A stretch of DNA of 64,000 nucleotides, taken from positions 434,001 through 498,000 of the forward strand of contig NZ_JACSQO010000002.1 in assembly GCF_014836595.1 (NCBI RefSeq), given 5' to 3'. The stretch comes from Psychrobacillus faecigallinarum. Lineage in GTDB: Bacteria; Bacillota; Bacilli; Bacillales_A; Planococcaceae. Positions 8,138 through 17,304 of the stretch are shown piece by piece. A model generated the notes under the pieces. It saw only the letters and a list, made by a program, of their open reading frames with translations, was not told where the DNA came from and searched no databases. Every line of letters begins with the position of its first letter. The first letter of the stretch is position 1. Both the position numbers and the translations under genes were made by a program.

Positions 8138-9246
8138 TGTCAAAACAACTAGTACGTATCCAATTAGCAAGCACCACTGATCAGTTTGTTTTGTTTCAGA
8201 AGTTATTGTCTCACGAAATCGAAGTGTATCGAGTTTATAGCACGGAGGATAGTTTGTTCTTCTCCATTCAGAAAAAAGATTTGAAGCAATTTAGGAAAAT
8301 ACGAAAAACGCTGAAACTTCCTGTAAAGCTAAAGGACGAAGCAACAAGCGGCACTATTTCCATATATTCTTATTCCATTATTGGGGTAATCTTTTTTTTC
8401 ATAATACCGCTGATCTTTGCACAATTTATATGGAAGGTCAACATTGATTCATATACGCCAGAGAGTAACATCATGATAACGGAACAGTTAAAGGAAATGA
8501 AAATTAAAGAAAGGATGCTTATTTCTTCATTACCATCTGAACAAGAAATTAGGCAGAAACTTCTTTTGAAGCATAAGGAATTTTCTTGGATTCATTTTAC
8601 TCAATCTGGTTCAACTTTAACAGTCACCCCTATGCTTGCCCCGGTAACAAATGAGCGAGAAGTGAAAAATGCACCTCCCTCTCATCTTATCGCTAAAAGA
8701 AGTGGAGTAATTACAGACTTTGAATTAGTAAAAGGGGTACGAGCGGTAGAAAAAAATACTGCAGTTAAAAAAGGTGATATTCTTGTTAATGGATTTGTAA
8801 CTCAAGGTGACAAACGGATAATTACAAGTGCTGAGGGTAAAGTGTACGCAAGCTATTGGATAGAGCTTAACTTTGAACTTCCAAGAAAGGTCACTATTAT
8901 AAAGCCTACAACACGAGAAGTGCTCATTCAAAAAAAGACAGATGATAAGAATGACTTTTGGAAGGAAATAGCTATGCCACGGTTTTTGCAGCCTTATTTT
9001 AAAGCAGGGTATGTACAAGGTAGTGAGGTGGTCTCTTATGATCTAAATGAGGAATCAGTTAAACATCTAGTACGTCCTTTATTATTTCAAAAAATCATGA
9101 ATGAATTACCTATTGGCACTCAAATATTAGAAGATAAAGTTTTACAGATGTCTATTGAAAATGATAAAGTGAAAGGGAAGATATTATTACTAATAAATGA
9201 AAATATTGCAACACCACAAGTTATACCCCAAGGAGACGACACATGA
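8137..9246 (+). CDS. yqfD: Sporulation protein YqfD
   Basis: 369 aa; YqfD/SpoIV-like family, similar in layout to the spore stage-IV proteins. An N-terminal domain with VYRVYSTEDSLFFSIQKKDLKQF and one transmembrane segment near residues 75-95 (YSIIGVIFFFIIPLIFAQFI) precede a long extracytoplasmic part with beta-barrel-like GDILVNGFVTQGD and AEGKVYASYWIE. The start ATG overlaps yqfC by one base and the stop overlaps phoH by 4 nt. In B. subtilis the gene is expressed in the mother cell under sigmaE. It is one of the two clearest signs in this window that the host sporulates. Confidence 0.88.
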   Translation: MSKQLVRIQLASTTDQFVLFQKLLSHEIEVYRVYSTEDSLFFSIQKKDLKQFRKIRKTLKLPVKLKDEATSGTISIYSYSIIGVIFFFIIPLIFAQFIWKVNIDSYTPESNIMITEQLKEMKIKERMLISSLPSEQEIRQKLLLKHKEFSWIHFTQSGSTLTVTPMLAPVTNEREVKNAPPSHLIAKRSGVITDFELVKGVRAVEKNTAVKKGDILVNGFVTQGDKRIITSAEGKVYASYWIELNFELPRKVTIIKPTTREVLIQKKTDDKNDFWKEIAMPRFLQPYFKAGYVQGSEVVSYDLNEESVKHLVRPLLFQKIMNELPIGTQILEDKVLQMSIENDKVKGKILLLINENIATPQVIPQGDDT

Positions 9247-10199
9247 GCCAACAAAAACAACTAGACATTAATCTGCAAGACCCAACCGAAGCAGTTATGC
9301 TGCTAGGTATTTCAGATAAAAATATTAAGCTTATTGAAGAAGAGCTAAAGGTGCAGTTGATTACTAGAGGCGAGTTGATACAAATTGCTGGAGAAGAACA
9401 AAATGTGGAAGATGCAAGACAGTTAATCATACAGCTACTACTTGTAATTAGAAAAGGTATTAATATTAACCTTCGTGATGTTTCAACTGCAATTGAAATG
9501 AGCATTAATGGAACTATTGAGTATTTCGCAAGCCTCTATGATGAAGAGATTGCTCGGAATACAAAAGGGAAAGCAATTCGAGCGAAGACAATTGGTCAAA
9601 GAGAATATATTCAAGGTATTAGACATTCTGATTTGACATTTGGAATCGGGCCAGCTGGAACAGGGAAAACCTATCTTGCTGTAGTAATGGCAACCCAAGC
9701 CTTAAAAAATGCACACGTTAAGAGAATCATTTTAACCCGTCCAGCAGTCGAAGCAGGTGAAAGTCTAGGATTTCTACCTGGAGATCTAAAAGAGAAGGTA
9801 GACCCTTATTTACGCCCGTTATATGATGCTTTGCATGATGTGTTAGGTACAGAACAAACAGATCGCCTGATGGAACGAGGAACTATAGAAATTGCTCCTC
9901 TTGCTTATATGCGTGGGAGAACCTTAGATGATGCATTTGTGATTTTGGACGAAGCTCAAAATACAACAAAAGCTCAAATGAAAATGTTTTTAACCCGACT
10001 AGGCTTCGGATCTAAAATGGTGATTACTGGAGATAAAACCCAAATCGATTTGCCGAAGGGTGCCGAGTCAGGCCTAATTGTTGCTGAAAAAATTCTCCAT
10101 AAAGTTTCAGGAATCCATTTCCAATATTTAGAGCAAGGGGATGTAGTACGTCATCCACTAGTAGCTAAAATTATTTCTGCATATGAAGAAAATCAATAA
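9243..10199 (+). CDS. phoH: PhoH-family ATPase
   Basis: Cytoplasmic P-loop ATPase of the PhoH family (318 aa, the usual length). A short N-terminal KH-like region is followed by the ATPase core: Walker A GPAGTGKT near residue 140, LTRPAVEAGESLGFLPG, Walker B FVILDEAQN, and GDKTQIDLP. It is probably an RNA helicase/NTPase coupled to RNA metabolism; genome neighbours such as ybeY and era fit this. The start ATG overlaps the yqfD stop (ATGA) with AAGGAG about 7 nt upstream. A terminator follows. Confidence 0.94.
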   Translation: MSQQKQLDINLQDPTEAVMLLGISDKNIKLIEEELKVQLITRGELIQIAGEEQNVEDARQLIIQLLLVIRKGININLRDVSTAIEMSINGTIEYFASLYDEEIARNTKGKAIRAKTIGQREYIQGIRHSDLTFGIGPAGTGKTYLAVVMATQALKNAHVKRIILTRPAVEAGESLGFLPGDLKEKVDPYLRPLYDALHDVLGTEQTDRLMERGTIEIAPLAYMRGRTLDDAFVILDEAQNTTKAQMKMFLTRLGFGSKMVITGDKTQIDLPKGAESGLIVAEKILHKVSGIHFQYLEQGDVVRHPLVAKIISAYEENQ

Positions 10200-10207
10200 T
10201 ATATTAA

Positions 10208-10238
10208 AACAGCTGTCAACAATAGACGGCTGTTTTTT
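10208..10238 (+). terminator. Terminator of phoH
   Basis: Stem AACAGCTGTC / GACGGCTGTT (10208-10217 with 10225-10234, one T-G wobble), 7-nt loop, seven T. Confidence 0.87.
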
Positions 10239-10327
10239 TGTTTACTGATTCACATACGTTTTTCTAAAGATATATATTTACATTCATGCTAAACTTTTTT
10301 AAAGCTATAACACTCTAAATAGATTAA

Positions 10328-10358
10328 TTGTTCAATTGTTTTGTATATAAGGTATAAT
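10328..10358 (+). promoter_or_regulatory. Candidate promoter of pgpH
   Basis: A perfect TATAAT at 10353-10358 lies 32 nt before the pgpH start. The best -35 match, TTGTTC at 10328, is 19 bp away, which is longer than ideal. Confidence 0.45.
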
Positions 10359-10389
10359 AAAGAGAATAGTAGAGCAAGGGGATGAATGG

Positions 10390-12498
10390 ATGAAGTCGTT
10401 AATAATGAAATGGAAAAGATGGCGAGAAAATAAATACCTCCCTATAATTATTATCCTTCTAACTTCTATCAGTATGTTCCTATTAATAAAAGGAAGCGTA
10501 CAAGAAAATACATACGATATATCTTTAATGAATTTAGCCCCTGAAACTATTCGGTCCGTAAAAACAATGGAAGATCCTGTGAAGACGGAGGAGGAAAAAG
10601 AAAGGGCGGCTGCTGAAGTATCTCCTGTATACCAATTTCAAGAAGAAACGGCAGAAAATCAATCAACAATTGCCGAATCTATCTTTGACAGTGTATTAGA
10701 TGTAAAAGGAGAAATTTCCCCTGATGAACCTGAATCAGCAGTTGAAAGTTTACAAAAACTTAAAAAAGAGATGAACGTGCTAACAGAAAATGATAGCTTT
10801 GTGCCTTTGACAGATGATGCTTTAAACATATTACTAAAGCAAAATCCCGCTACGCTTAACGAGGCGAAAGAAAAGCTGCCAGTTTTAGTAGAAGAGACTT
10901 TAAATGAACCAATCCGAACGGAAAACTTGGCCATAGAAAGAGATAAAGTCGTTCAAAAAGTACGTACTACATTTAATTTTCCTGATGACGTTATGAATGT
11001 CCTCATTTCAATTGCACGTGGCTCCATCATAGCGACAGAAATAAAAAATGATGAATTAACCGATCTTCGTATCGAACAAGCTAAGGCCAGTGTTGAGCCT
11101 ACAAGAATTTTACAAGGTCAAATACTTGTACAAAAAGGTGAAATCGTTAGTAAAGAGGTATATCGTCAACTAGAGTTATTAGGTATGCTGACAAACAAAT
11201 CATCCTATAAGCCATACATAGGTGTATCGCTATTTGTTTTACTTACGATGTGGGTTCTTTTTGGACAAACAATTCGTGTAAAAGAATCTAACCTTCACAA
11301 TACAAAAAATCTGATTGTTGTGGCTTTTAGTGTTATTGTATCCGTGTTGATGATGAAAGTGCTACAATCAGTAGCGTACAATTTTGATATCATTATTGCA
11401 TTTTTGTTCCCGACTGCTATGGTATCCATGTTAGTTTATATATTAGTCAATGAACGAGCAGCCTTTATTTCTAATTTTGTCGTAGCTGCTTATGCTGGTA
11501 TTATTTTTCAAGAGGGATATACGAATATTTTTCAAATGGAAGTGGCGTTATACATACTTTTTGGTGGGATAGCGGGCATTTTTGCTATGCAGCATATGTA
11601 TAACAATTCACAGATTCTGCGTTCAAGCTTAATAGTGGCCTCAGTTAATTTAACGTTTATATTATTTTATTTGTTGATGACCAAAACCACTTATGAGTTT
11701 ACAGATATTGCATTCTATATCGGGGCAGCATTAGTTTCTGGTGTGTTATCAGGTGCACTTACTCTTGGTATTTTGCCTTTTTTTGAGTCAGCTTTTGGTA
11801 TACTTTCTACTATGAGGTTGATTGAACTTTCTAGTCCGAATCATCCCTTGCTAAAGAAAATACTGACAGAAACACCTGGTACGTATCATCATAGCCTAAT
11901 GGTGGCAAACTTAGCAGAAGCGGCCTGTGAGGCTATAGGGGCAAATGGCTTACTTGCTAGAGTTGGTTGCTATTACCACGATATCGGTAAAACTAATCGT
12001 CCAGGCTTTTTTATAGAAAACCAAGTGAATGGTTATAATCCGCACGATAATCTATCGCCGGAGGCAAGCAAGGATATTATTATTTCTCATGCTGTAGATG
12101 GAGCAGACATTTTGAAAAAAAATAAGCTTCCTAAAGAAATTATTGATGTTGCTGAGCAGCATCATGGCACAAGCCTATTAAAATTCTTTTATCATAAAGC
12201 AAAAGAAATGAATCCGAATATTGAAGAAGGATCTTTTAGGTATCCGAGTCCAAAGCCACAAACAAAGGAAATAGCTATTATTTCTGTAGCTGATAGCGTA
12301 GAAGCTGCTGTTCGCTCAATGAAGGAACCGAATGCAGAAAAAATACACCGCCTAATCCAATCAATTATTAAAGATAAGGTAATTGATGGACAATTTGATG
12401 AATGCGATTTATCATTCAAGGAAATAAAGAAAATTGAGGAAAGTTTCTGTTCAACGATGAATGGTACATTCCATTCCAGAATAGAATACCCCAAATAA
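10390..12498 (+). CDS. pgpH: Cyclic-di-AMP phosphodiesterase PgpH (7TMR-HD)
   Basis: 702-aa membrane enzyme that hydrolyses c-di-AMP to pApA. Order: N-terminal membrane anchor (residues 18-35), extracellular 7TMR-HDED domain (about 40-275), seven transmembrane helices (about 280-470), and a cytosolic HD domain. The metal ligands are in HHSLMVANLAEA, YYHDIGKTNRPGFF (HD pair near residue 530), EQHHGTSLLKFFYHKA and ISVADSVEAAVRSM. The start ATG has AAGGGG 8 nt upstream. It heads the pgpH-ybeY-dgkA-cdd-era-recO run. Through c-di-AMP it bears on potassium and cell-wall homeostasis. Confidence 0.95.
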   Translation: MKSLIMKWKRWRENKYLPIIIILLTSISMFLLIKGSVQENTYDISLMNLAPETIRSVKTMEDPVKTEEEKERAAAEVSPVYQFQEETAENQSTIAESIFDSVLDVKGEISPDEPESAVESLQKLKKEMNVLTENDSFVPLTDDALNILLKQNPATLNEAKEKLPVLVEETLNEPIRTENLAIERDKVVQKVRTTFNFPDDVMNVLISIARGSIIATEIKNDELTDLRIEQAKASVEPTRILQGQILVQKGEIVSKEVYRQLELLGMLTNKSSYKPYIGVSLFVLLTMWVLFGQTIRVKESNLHNTKNLIVVAFSVIVSVLMMKVLQSVAYNFDIIIAFLFPTAMVSMLVYILVNERAAFISNFVVAAYAGIIFQEGYTNIFQMEVALYILFGGIAGIFAMQHMYNNSQILRSSLIVASVNLTFILFYLLMTKTTYEFTDIAFYIGAALVSGVLSGALTLGILPFFESAFGILSTMRLIELSSPNHPLLKKILTETPGTYHHSLMVANLAEAACEAIGANGLLARVGCYYHDIGKTNRPGFFIENQVNGYNPHDNLSPEASKDIIISHAVDGADILKKNKLPKEIIDVAEQHHGTSLLKFFYHKAKEMNPNIEEGSFRYPSPKPQTKEIAIISVADSVEAAVRSMKEPNAEKIHRLIQSIIKDKVIDGQFDECDLSFKEIKKIEESFCSTMNGTFHSRIEYPK

Positions 12499-12518
12499 TC
12501 ACTAAGGAGTAAACAAAC

Positions 12519-13004
12519 ATGCTAGTTATGGATTTAATGGACGAAACAAATACATTATCCGAAGAAGCAGTTGCATTAGTTGAGAAAGTACTTCAATCAG
12601 CAGCAGATCAATTACATGTAAAAGATGGAAGTGAAGTTAGTGTCACTTTTGTAACTAATGATGTAATTCAAGAAATCAATAAAAACTATCGAAACAAAGA
12701 CATGCCTACAGATGTAATCTCATTTGCAATGGAAGAAATGGGTGAAGGAGAAATAGAAATAAAAGATGCAGACCTTCCTACATTGCTTGGAGATATAGTT
12801 ATTTCAGTAGAACGTACAACGGAGCAAGCAGAGTCGTATGGACATTCTTTTGAAAGAGAGCTTGCCTTCTTAGCTGTTCATGGATTTTTACATTTGCTAG
12901 GGTACGATCATGGAACAGAAGAAGAGGAAAAGGAAATGTTTGGTTTACAGGAAAATATTTTACAAGCTTTTGGTTTAAAGCGTGAAGGCCATGAACTTTC
13001 ATAA
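12519..13004 (+). CDS. ybeY: Endoribonuclease YbeY
   Basis: 161-aa single-strand-specific metallo-endoribonuclease involved in 16S rRNA 3' maturation and ribosome quality control. The zinc motif H-x3-H-x5-H is seen in HGFLHLLGYDH near residue 127. NYRNKDMPTDVISFAM and LGDIVISVERT are the other family blocks. The start ATG has AAGGAG about 10 nt upstream. The 3' end overlaps dgkA, and era follows two genes later, a conserved arrangement. Confidence 0.95.
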   Translation: MLVMDLMDETNTLSEEAVALVEKVLQSAADQLHVKDGSEVSVTFVTNDVIQEINKNYRNKDMPTDVISFAMEEMGEGEIEIKDADLPTLLGDIVISVERTTEQAESYGHSFERELAFLAVHGFLHLLGYDHGTEEEEKEMFGLQENILQAFGLKREGHELS

Positions 13005-13356
13005 ATTTGGTAAGTCATTCGTCTATGCTACTCAAGGAGTATTACAGGCTGTTAAAACAGAACAAAACTTTCGCTTACATTTACTGGCAGCAGGTATAGT
13101 TTCGTTAGCGGGTATATTCACCGGGCTCTCTAAATGGGAGTGGATCATTGTTGTCATGCTCATTTTTGGGATGTTCATGATAGAATTGGTTAATACGGCG
13201 ATTGAAAGGGTTGTAGACCTTGTATCACCTGACTATCATCTATTAGCCCAGCAGGCAAAGGATATTGCTGCTGGAGCTTGTCTAGTCTATGCCATCTGCA
13301 CAGTAATTATAGGTTTAATCATATTTATACCGAAATGGTCGGTAATCTTATTTTAA
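12991..13356 (+). CDS. dgkA: Undecaprenol/diacylglycerol kinase DgkA
   Basis: 121-aa integral membrane lipid kinase. In Gram-positives this family mainly phosphorylates undecaprenol to recycle the cell-wall lipid carrier. An amphipathic N-terminus (KFGKSFVYATQGVLQAVKTEQNFRLHL) and three transmembrane helices are visible, with the catalytic stretch MIELVNTAIERVVDL and KDIAAGACLVYA. GTG 12982 is in frame three codons upstream; ATG 12991 is preferred although neither has a good ribosome site, which suggests coupling to ybeY, whose end it overlaps. Confidence 0.9.
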   Translation: MNFHKFGKSFVYATQGVLQAVKTEQNFRLHLLAAGIVSLAGIFTGLSKWEWIIVVMLIFGMFMIELVNTAIERVVDLVSPDYHLLAQQAKDIAAGACLVYAICTVIIGLIIFIPKWSVILF

Positions 13357-13370
13357 AAGGTGTGTTCATC

Positions 13371-13781
13371 ATGGATAAAGAGAAATTATTAGAAGCATCT
13401 ATAGCAGCGAGAAATAAAGCATATGTTCCTTATTCAAAATTCCCAGTAGGTGCAGCTCTGCTAACGGTTGACGGTGAAATCATATTAGGTTGCAATATTG
13501 AAAATGCGTCGTTTGGATTAACAAACTGTGCAGAAAGAACAGCAATTTTTAAAGCCGTTTCTGAAGGCAAAAAGAACTTTGCAGCTATTGCTGTTTCCGG
13601 TGACACCGAGGGCCCAATTTCTCCCTGTGGAGCTTGCAGACAAGTTTTAGCTGAATTTTGCGATGCGAATATGCCAGTATTTTTAACAAATTTAAAAGGA
13701 AATGTAACAGAAACAACGGTATCTGAGTTATTACCAGGAGCTTTTACAACGGAGGATTTAGATTATGCAGCAAAACAATGA
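13371..13781 (+). CDS. cdd: Cytidine deaminase
   Basis: 136-aa homotetrameric-type enzyme that deaminates cytidine and deoxycytidine in pyrimidine salvage. Zinc ligands are in NCAERTAIF and PCGACRQV, with the catalytic glutamate in CAE. Substrate contacts are in [24 protein letters not shown]. The frame is open further upstream, but ATG 13371 has AAAAGGTG 8 nt before it and starts the family N-terminus [18 protein letters not shown]. The end overlaps era by 17 nt. Confidence 0.95.
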   Translation: MDKEKLLEASIAARNKAYVPYSKFPVGAALLTVDGEIILGCNIENASFGLTNCAERTAIFKAVSEGKKNFAAIAVSGDTEGPISPCGACRQVLAEFCDANMPVFLTNLKGNVTETTVSELLPGAFTTEDLDYAAKQ

Positions 13782-14685
13782 AGGTTTTAAATCAGGTTTT
13801 ATATCAATTATTGGACGTCCAAATGTAGGGAAATCTACATTTTTAAACCGTGTTATCGGTCAGAAAATAGCAATTATGAGTGATAAGCCTCAAACCACTC
13901 GCAATAAGGTACAAGGAGTTCTTACATTAGATGAAAGTCAAATGATTTTTATCGATACGCCCGGTATCCATAAACCAAAGCATAAACTTGGAGATTTTAT
14001 GTTAAAGGTTGCTAAAAACACATTACGCGAGGTTGATGTAATATTATTTATGGTAAATGCTACAGAGCCAAGAGGTAAAGGTGACGAGTTTATCATAGAT
14101 TTGCTTGAAAAAAATGAAACACCTGTATTTTTAGTTATTAACAAAATTGACCAGGTGCATCCAGATGATTTGATAGGAATCATTGAGTCTTATAAAGACA
14201 AATATGATTTTGCTGAGATTGTTCCAATTTCCGCTCTTCAGGGTAATAATGTGGAAAGGTTGCTAGAGACGATTCAATCGTATTTGCCGGAAGGTCCACA
14301 ATACTATCCAGCTGACCAAGTAACAGATCATCCAGAGAGATTTATTATTTCTGAGTTAATACGAGAAAAGGTATTACATTTAACAAGGGAAGAGATTCCA
14401 CATTCAATTGCAGTAGTGATTGATAAAATTAAAAAAGAAGAAGACACAGATAAAGATATGATTCGTGTAATGGCTACAATTATTGTAGAGCGAGATTCCC
14501 AAAAAGGTATTGTAATTGGTAAAAAAGGTGCTCTTCTTAAAGAGGTTGGAACAAGAGCGCGTCATGACATAGAAATGCTATTAGGAACCAAAGTATTTCT
14601 AGAACTATGGGTGAAGGTGCAAAAGGATTGGCGCAATAAATCCGCCCACTTAAGAGACTATGGGTTTAGAGAAGACGAATATTAA
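13765..14685 (+). CDS. era: GTPase Era
   Basis: 306-aa GTPase for 30S subunit maturation. G1 [10 protein letters not shown]2-region [10 protein letters not shown]3 DTPGIH, G4 NKID and G5 SAL are followed by a C-terminal KH domain ([23 protein letters not shown]) that binds the 3' end of 16S rRNA. ATG 13765 lies inside cdd with GGAGG 9 nt upstream. Its neighbours ybeY and recO match the B. subtilis order. Confidence 0.96.
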   Translation: MQQNNEGFKSGFISIIGRPNVGKSTFLNRVIGQKIAIMSDKPQTTRNKVQGVLTLDESQMIFIDTPGIHKPKHKLGDFMLKVAKNTLREVDVILFMVNATEPRGKGDEFIIDLLEKNETPVFLVINKIDQVHPDDLIGIIESYKDKYDFAEIVPISALQGNNVERLLETIQSYLPEGPQYYPADQVTDHPERFIISELIREKVLHLTREEIPHSIAVVIDKIKKEEDTDKDMIRVMATIIVERDSQKGIVIGKKGALLKEVGTRARHDIEMLLGTKVFLELWVKVQKDWRNKSAHLRDYGFREDEY

Positions 14686-14727
14686 GAATAGGACTTATAG
14701 AGCAAGCTTAGAAGGAAGGGAAGGCTT

Positions 14728-15513
14728 TTGCTTCAAAAGGTAGAAGGGATTGTCTTACGAACCTCATCTTACGGAGAAACAGATAAAATAGTAACTATTT
14801 TCTCACGAGAATTAGGGAAAAGGGCAGCTATGGCTCGTGGTGCTAAAAAGCCGACGAGCCGGCTCTCTTCTATTTCTCAGCCATTTACTTATGCATATTT
14901 CTTAATTCAGCAAGGAAGAGGTATGGGATCTCTGCAGCAAGGAGAAATTATTGACTCAATGCGTGTAATCCGGGAAGATATTTTTACCACCGCCTATGCA
15001 AGCTTTATCATGGAGTTAGTTGATAAGTTAATAGATGATGAGTCACCAAAACCGCATGTATTTACGATTTTACAGCAAGCGTTAGAGGCTATAACTGAAG
15101 GCTATGACCCAGAGGCAATTAGCTTGTTTGTAGAATGGAAGATGTTACCTGTTGCGGGCATATATCCTGTACTTCATCAATGTTCCAATTGTGGATCTAC
15201 AGATGGAGAATTTGCATTTTCCTTCGCTCAGATAGGTTTCTTATGTCATCGTTGCTTTTCCATTGATCCATACTTAATTCGGTTAACCCCAGCTCAGGTT
15301 AAGCTAATCAGAACGTTTTATACGGTCCCGATAGATCAGGTTGGTAAGCTTTCCTTAAAAAAAGAAACAAAAGGATTTATAAAAAAAATTGTGCGAACAA
15401 TTTATAATGAGCAAGTAGGAGTACGTTTAAAATCTCAAGGGTTTTTGGATCAAATGGAAAAGACCCCAGAGTTCTATAATAACCCTCAAAAGGATTCTTC
15501 TTCGGAAGAGTAA
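14728..15513 (+). CDS. recO: DNA repair protein RecO
   Basis: 261-aa recombination mediator that loads RecA on SSB-coated single-stranded DNA with RecR. An N-terminal OB fold (KVEGIVLRTSSYGETDKIVTIF, ARGAKKPTSRLSSISQPF) is followed by a helical domain with a four-cysteine zinc site (CSNCGSTDGEF ... GFLCHRC, near residues 152-178). The start is TTG 14728 with GAAGGGAAGG upstream, supported by the family N-terminus. No yqzL-like small gene lies between era and recO. Confidence 0.93.
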   Translation: MLQKVEGIVLRTSSYGETDKIVTIFSRELGKRAAMARGAKKPTSRLSSISQPFTYAYFLIQQGRGMGSLQQGEIIDSMRVIREDIFTTAYASFIMELVDKLIDDESPKPHVFTILQQALEAITEGYDPEAISLFVEWKMLPVAGIYPVLHQCSNCGSTDGEFAFSFAQIGFLCHRCFSIDPYLIRLTPAQVKLIRTFYTVPIDQVGKLSLKKETKGFIKKIVRTIYNEQVGVRLKSQGFLDQMEKTPEFYNNPQKDSSSEE

Positions 15514-15545
15514 TTTCGAAGGAGCATTTTTTTGTAAAAATAAGA

Positions 15546-15584
15546 AAAAGGAGAGAAAGTGAATTTTTCACTTTCTCTCCTTTT
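15546..15584. terminator. Bidirectional terminator between recO and glyQS
   Basis: Perfect 18-bp stem (15546-15563 with 15567-15584) and 3-nt loop, with A-run on the left and T-run on the right. It serves the convergent recO and glyQS genes. Confidence 0.92.
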
Positions 15585-15593
15585 ATGCATTAA

Positions 15594-16976
15594 TTAGAAT
15601 TGTAATTGCTCTTCAATATAAGCTTTTACATCTGCTATTGGCATTCTAGTTTGTTCCATAGAATCGCGGTGACGAACTGTAACTTGGCCATCTGTTTCTG
15701 AATCGAAGTCGTATGTGATACAGAATGGTGTGCCAATTTCATCTTGGCGACGGTAACGTTTACCAATTGATTGTGACTCATCATAGTCCACCATGAAATG
15801 CTTGCTAAGATCAGAGAATAAAGCAGTAGCGCCTTCAGAAAGTTTTTTAGATAAAGGTAAGATTGCGGCCTTAATAGGAGCAAGAGCAGGGTGGAAGCGC
15901 AGAACTGTACGTTGATCGTCGCCTTCTAGTTGCTCTACATCATAAGCTTCACATAAGAATGCTAAAGTTACACGATCAGCTCCTAAAGATGGTTCGATAC
16001 AATAAGGGACATATCTTTCATTTGTTATTGGATCGATATAATTGAAGTCCTCACCAGAGTGTTCCATATGCTGCTTCAAGTCGAAGTCTGTTCTGTCAGC
16101 AATTCCCCAAAGCTCTCCCCATCCAAATGGGAATTTATATTCGATATCTGTTGTTGCATTGGAGTAATGTGATAACTCCTCGTCAGAATGGTCTCTTAGA
16201 CGTATGCTATTCTCAGAAACACCTAAATTTAAAAGCCATTCTTTGCAATAATTGCGCCAGAACTCAAACCATTCCATATCCTCGCCAGGCTTACAGAAGA
16301 ATTCTAATTCCATTTGTTCAAATTCTCTAGTACGGAAAGTGAAGTTACCAGGAGTGATTTCATTACGGAAACTCTTACCTACTTGGGCAATACCAAATGG
16401 CATTTTTTTACGCATAGAACGCTGCACATTTTTGTAGTTTACAAAAATACCTTGCGCAGTTTCTGGACGTAAGAAAATTTCATTAGTAGACGATTCTGTT
16501 ACTCCTTGGAAAGTTTTAAACATTAAGTTGAATTGACGGATCTCTGTATAATCATAAGCACCACAAGAAGGGCAGACAATCTCATGTTCTTTCATAATCT
16601 CTTCCATTTTTTCAAAGGAAAGACCGTCTACAACCATTTCTATTCCTTTTTTATCTAATGCATCTTCAATAATTTTGTCTACGCGGTGGCGTGATTTACA
16701 TTTTTTACAGTCAATCATAGGATCATTAAAGTTGCCTATATGTCCTGAAGCAACCCAAGTTTTTGGATTCATCAGAATTGCTGCATCCAAACCAACGTTA
16801 TATGGTGATTCTTGAACGAATTTTTTCCACCAAGCTTTTTTTACATTATTTTTTAGTTCTACTCCTAAAGGACCGTAATCCCATGTGTTTGCCAAACCTC
16901 CATATATTTCAGAGCCTGGGAATACAAAACCTCTTTGTTTTGCTAAACTAACTACATTTTCCATTGAAAATTCCAT
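15594..16976 (-). CDS. glyQS: Glycyl-tRNA synthetase, single-chain (alpha2) type
   Basis: 460-aa class II synthetase of the alpha2 type, not the alpha2-beta2 GlyQ/GlyS pair found at this locus in B. subtilis. Visible: [24 protein letters not shown] at the N-terminus, a Cys4 zinc insert ([12 protein letters not shown] ... CPSCGAYD), motif 2 [21 protein letters not shown], motif 3 [11 protein letters not shown], and a C-terminal anticodon-binding domain. ATG 16976 has AGGAGG 8 nt before it. It is the only minus-strand gene in the first 26 kb and is controlled by its own T-box leader. Confidence 0.96.
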   Translation of the reverse strand: MEFSMENVVSLAKQRGFVFPGSEIYGGLANTWDYGPLGVELKNNVKKAWWKKFVQESPYNVGLDAAILMNPKTWVASGHIGNFNDPMIDCKKCKSRHRVDKIIEDALDKKGIEMVVDGLSFEKMEEIMKEHEIVCPSCGAYDYTEIRQFNLMFKTFQGVTESSTNEIFLRPETAQGIFVNYKNVQRSMRKKMPFGIAQVGKSFRNEITPGNFTFRTREFEQMELEFFCKPGEDMEWFEFWRNYCKEWLLNLGVSENSIRLRDHSDEELSHYSNATTDIEYKFPFGWGELWGIADRTDFDLKQHMEHSGEDFNYIDPITNERYVPYCIEPSLGADRVTLAFLCEAYDVEQLEGDDQRTVLRFHPALAPIKAAILPLSKKLSEGATALFSDLSKHFMVDYDESQSIGKRYRRQDEIGTPFCITYDFDSETDGQVTVRHRDSMEQTRMPIADVKAYIEEQLQF

Positions 16977-17023
16977 TTGACATACCTCCTATTTGATAAA
17001 TATTCTTTTAAAGTAAAATGAGT

Positions 17024-17219
17024 ACAAAAAAACTCGTCTCCGGGCTACAATAGCCCGGGGACGAGTTTATAACCCGCGGTTCCACCCCGATTGATTGTTT
17101 GTACAATCCACTTTAAAAGCTTAAGCTCCGAGCTGCCGTTTCCTGTAGGTGTGGTCTTACACTATCACCACTCGCTAAAATAACAGTACTTATAATGCTC
17201 TTCAACGCTTTAATATTAT
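17024..17219 (-). ncRNA. Glycine T-box leader of glyQS with terminator/antiterminator
   Basis: On the minus strand the T-box core GGGTGGAACCGCGGGTT (complement of 17071-17088) is followed by a strong terminator hairpin (17030-17068; arms of about 18 bp with the loop near 17048-17050) and a T-run. The 5' part forms a Stem-I-like region with AGGAAACGGCAGC, where GGC fits a glycine specifier. The compact layout without Stem II is typical of glycine T-boxes. Uncharged tRNA-Gly should pair with the T-box and stabilise the antiterminator. Confidence 0.92.
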
Positions 17220-17224
17220 TGATG

Positions 17225-17253
17225 ATTGTAACATATGCTTCTTTATTTAGCAA
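17225..17253 (-). promoter_or_regulatory. SigmaA promoter of the glyQS leader
   Basis: On the minus strand TTGCTA (17248-17253), a 17-bp spacer and TACAAT (17225-17230) place the start near 17218, at the head of the T-box RNA. Confidence 0.78.
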
Positions 17254-17270
17254 TGTGATGCATAATGGTA

Positions 17271-17295
17271 TATAATTATTTAGAATAAGTATAAT
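17271..17295 (+). promoter_or_regulatory. Candidate -10 elements of ccpN, very close to the start codon
   Basis: Two TATAAT boxes lie at 17271-17276 and 17290-17295. The second ends only 9 nt before the ccpN GTG, so its use would give a nearly leaderless mRNA. Neither has a good -35 partner. Confidence 0.4.
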
Positions 17296-17304
17296 TTTGA
17301 GGCG

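Noticed and set aside
12982..12990. Upstream GTG start for dgkA
   Set aside because: No ribosome site precedes it; ATG 12991 is as close to the family start.
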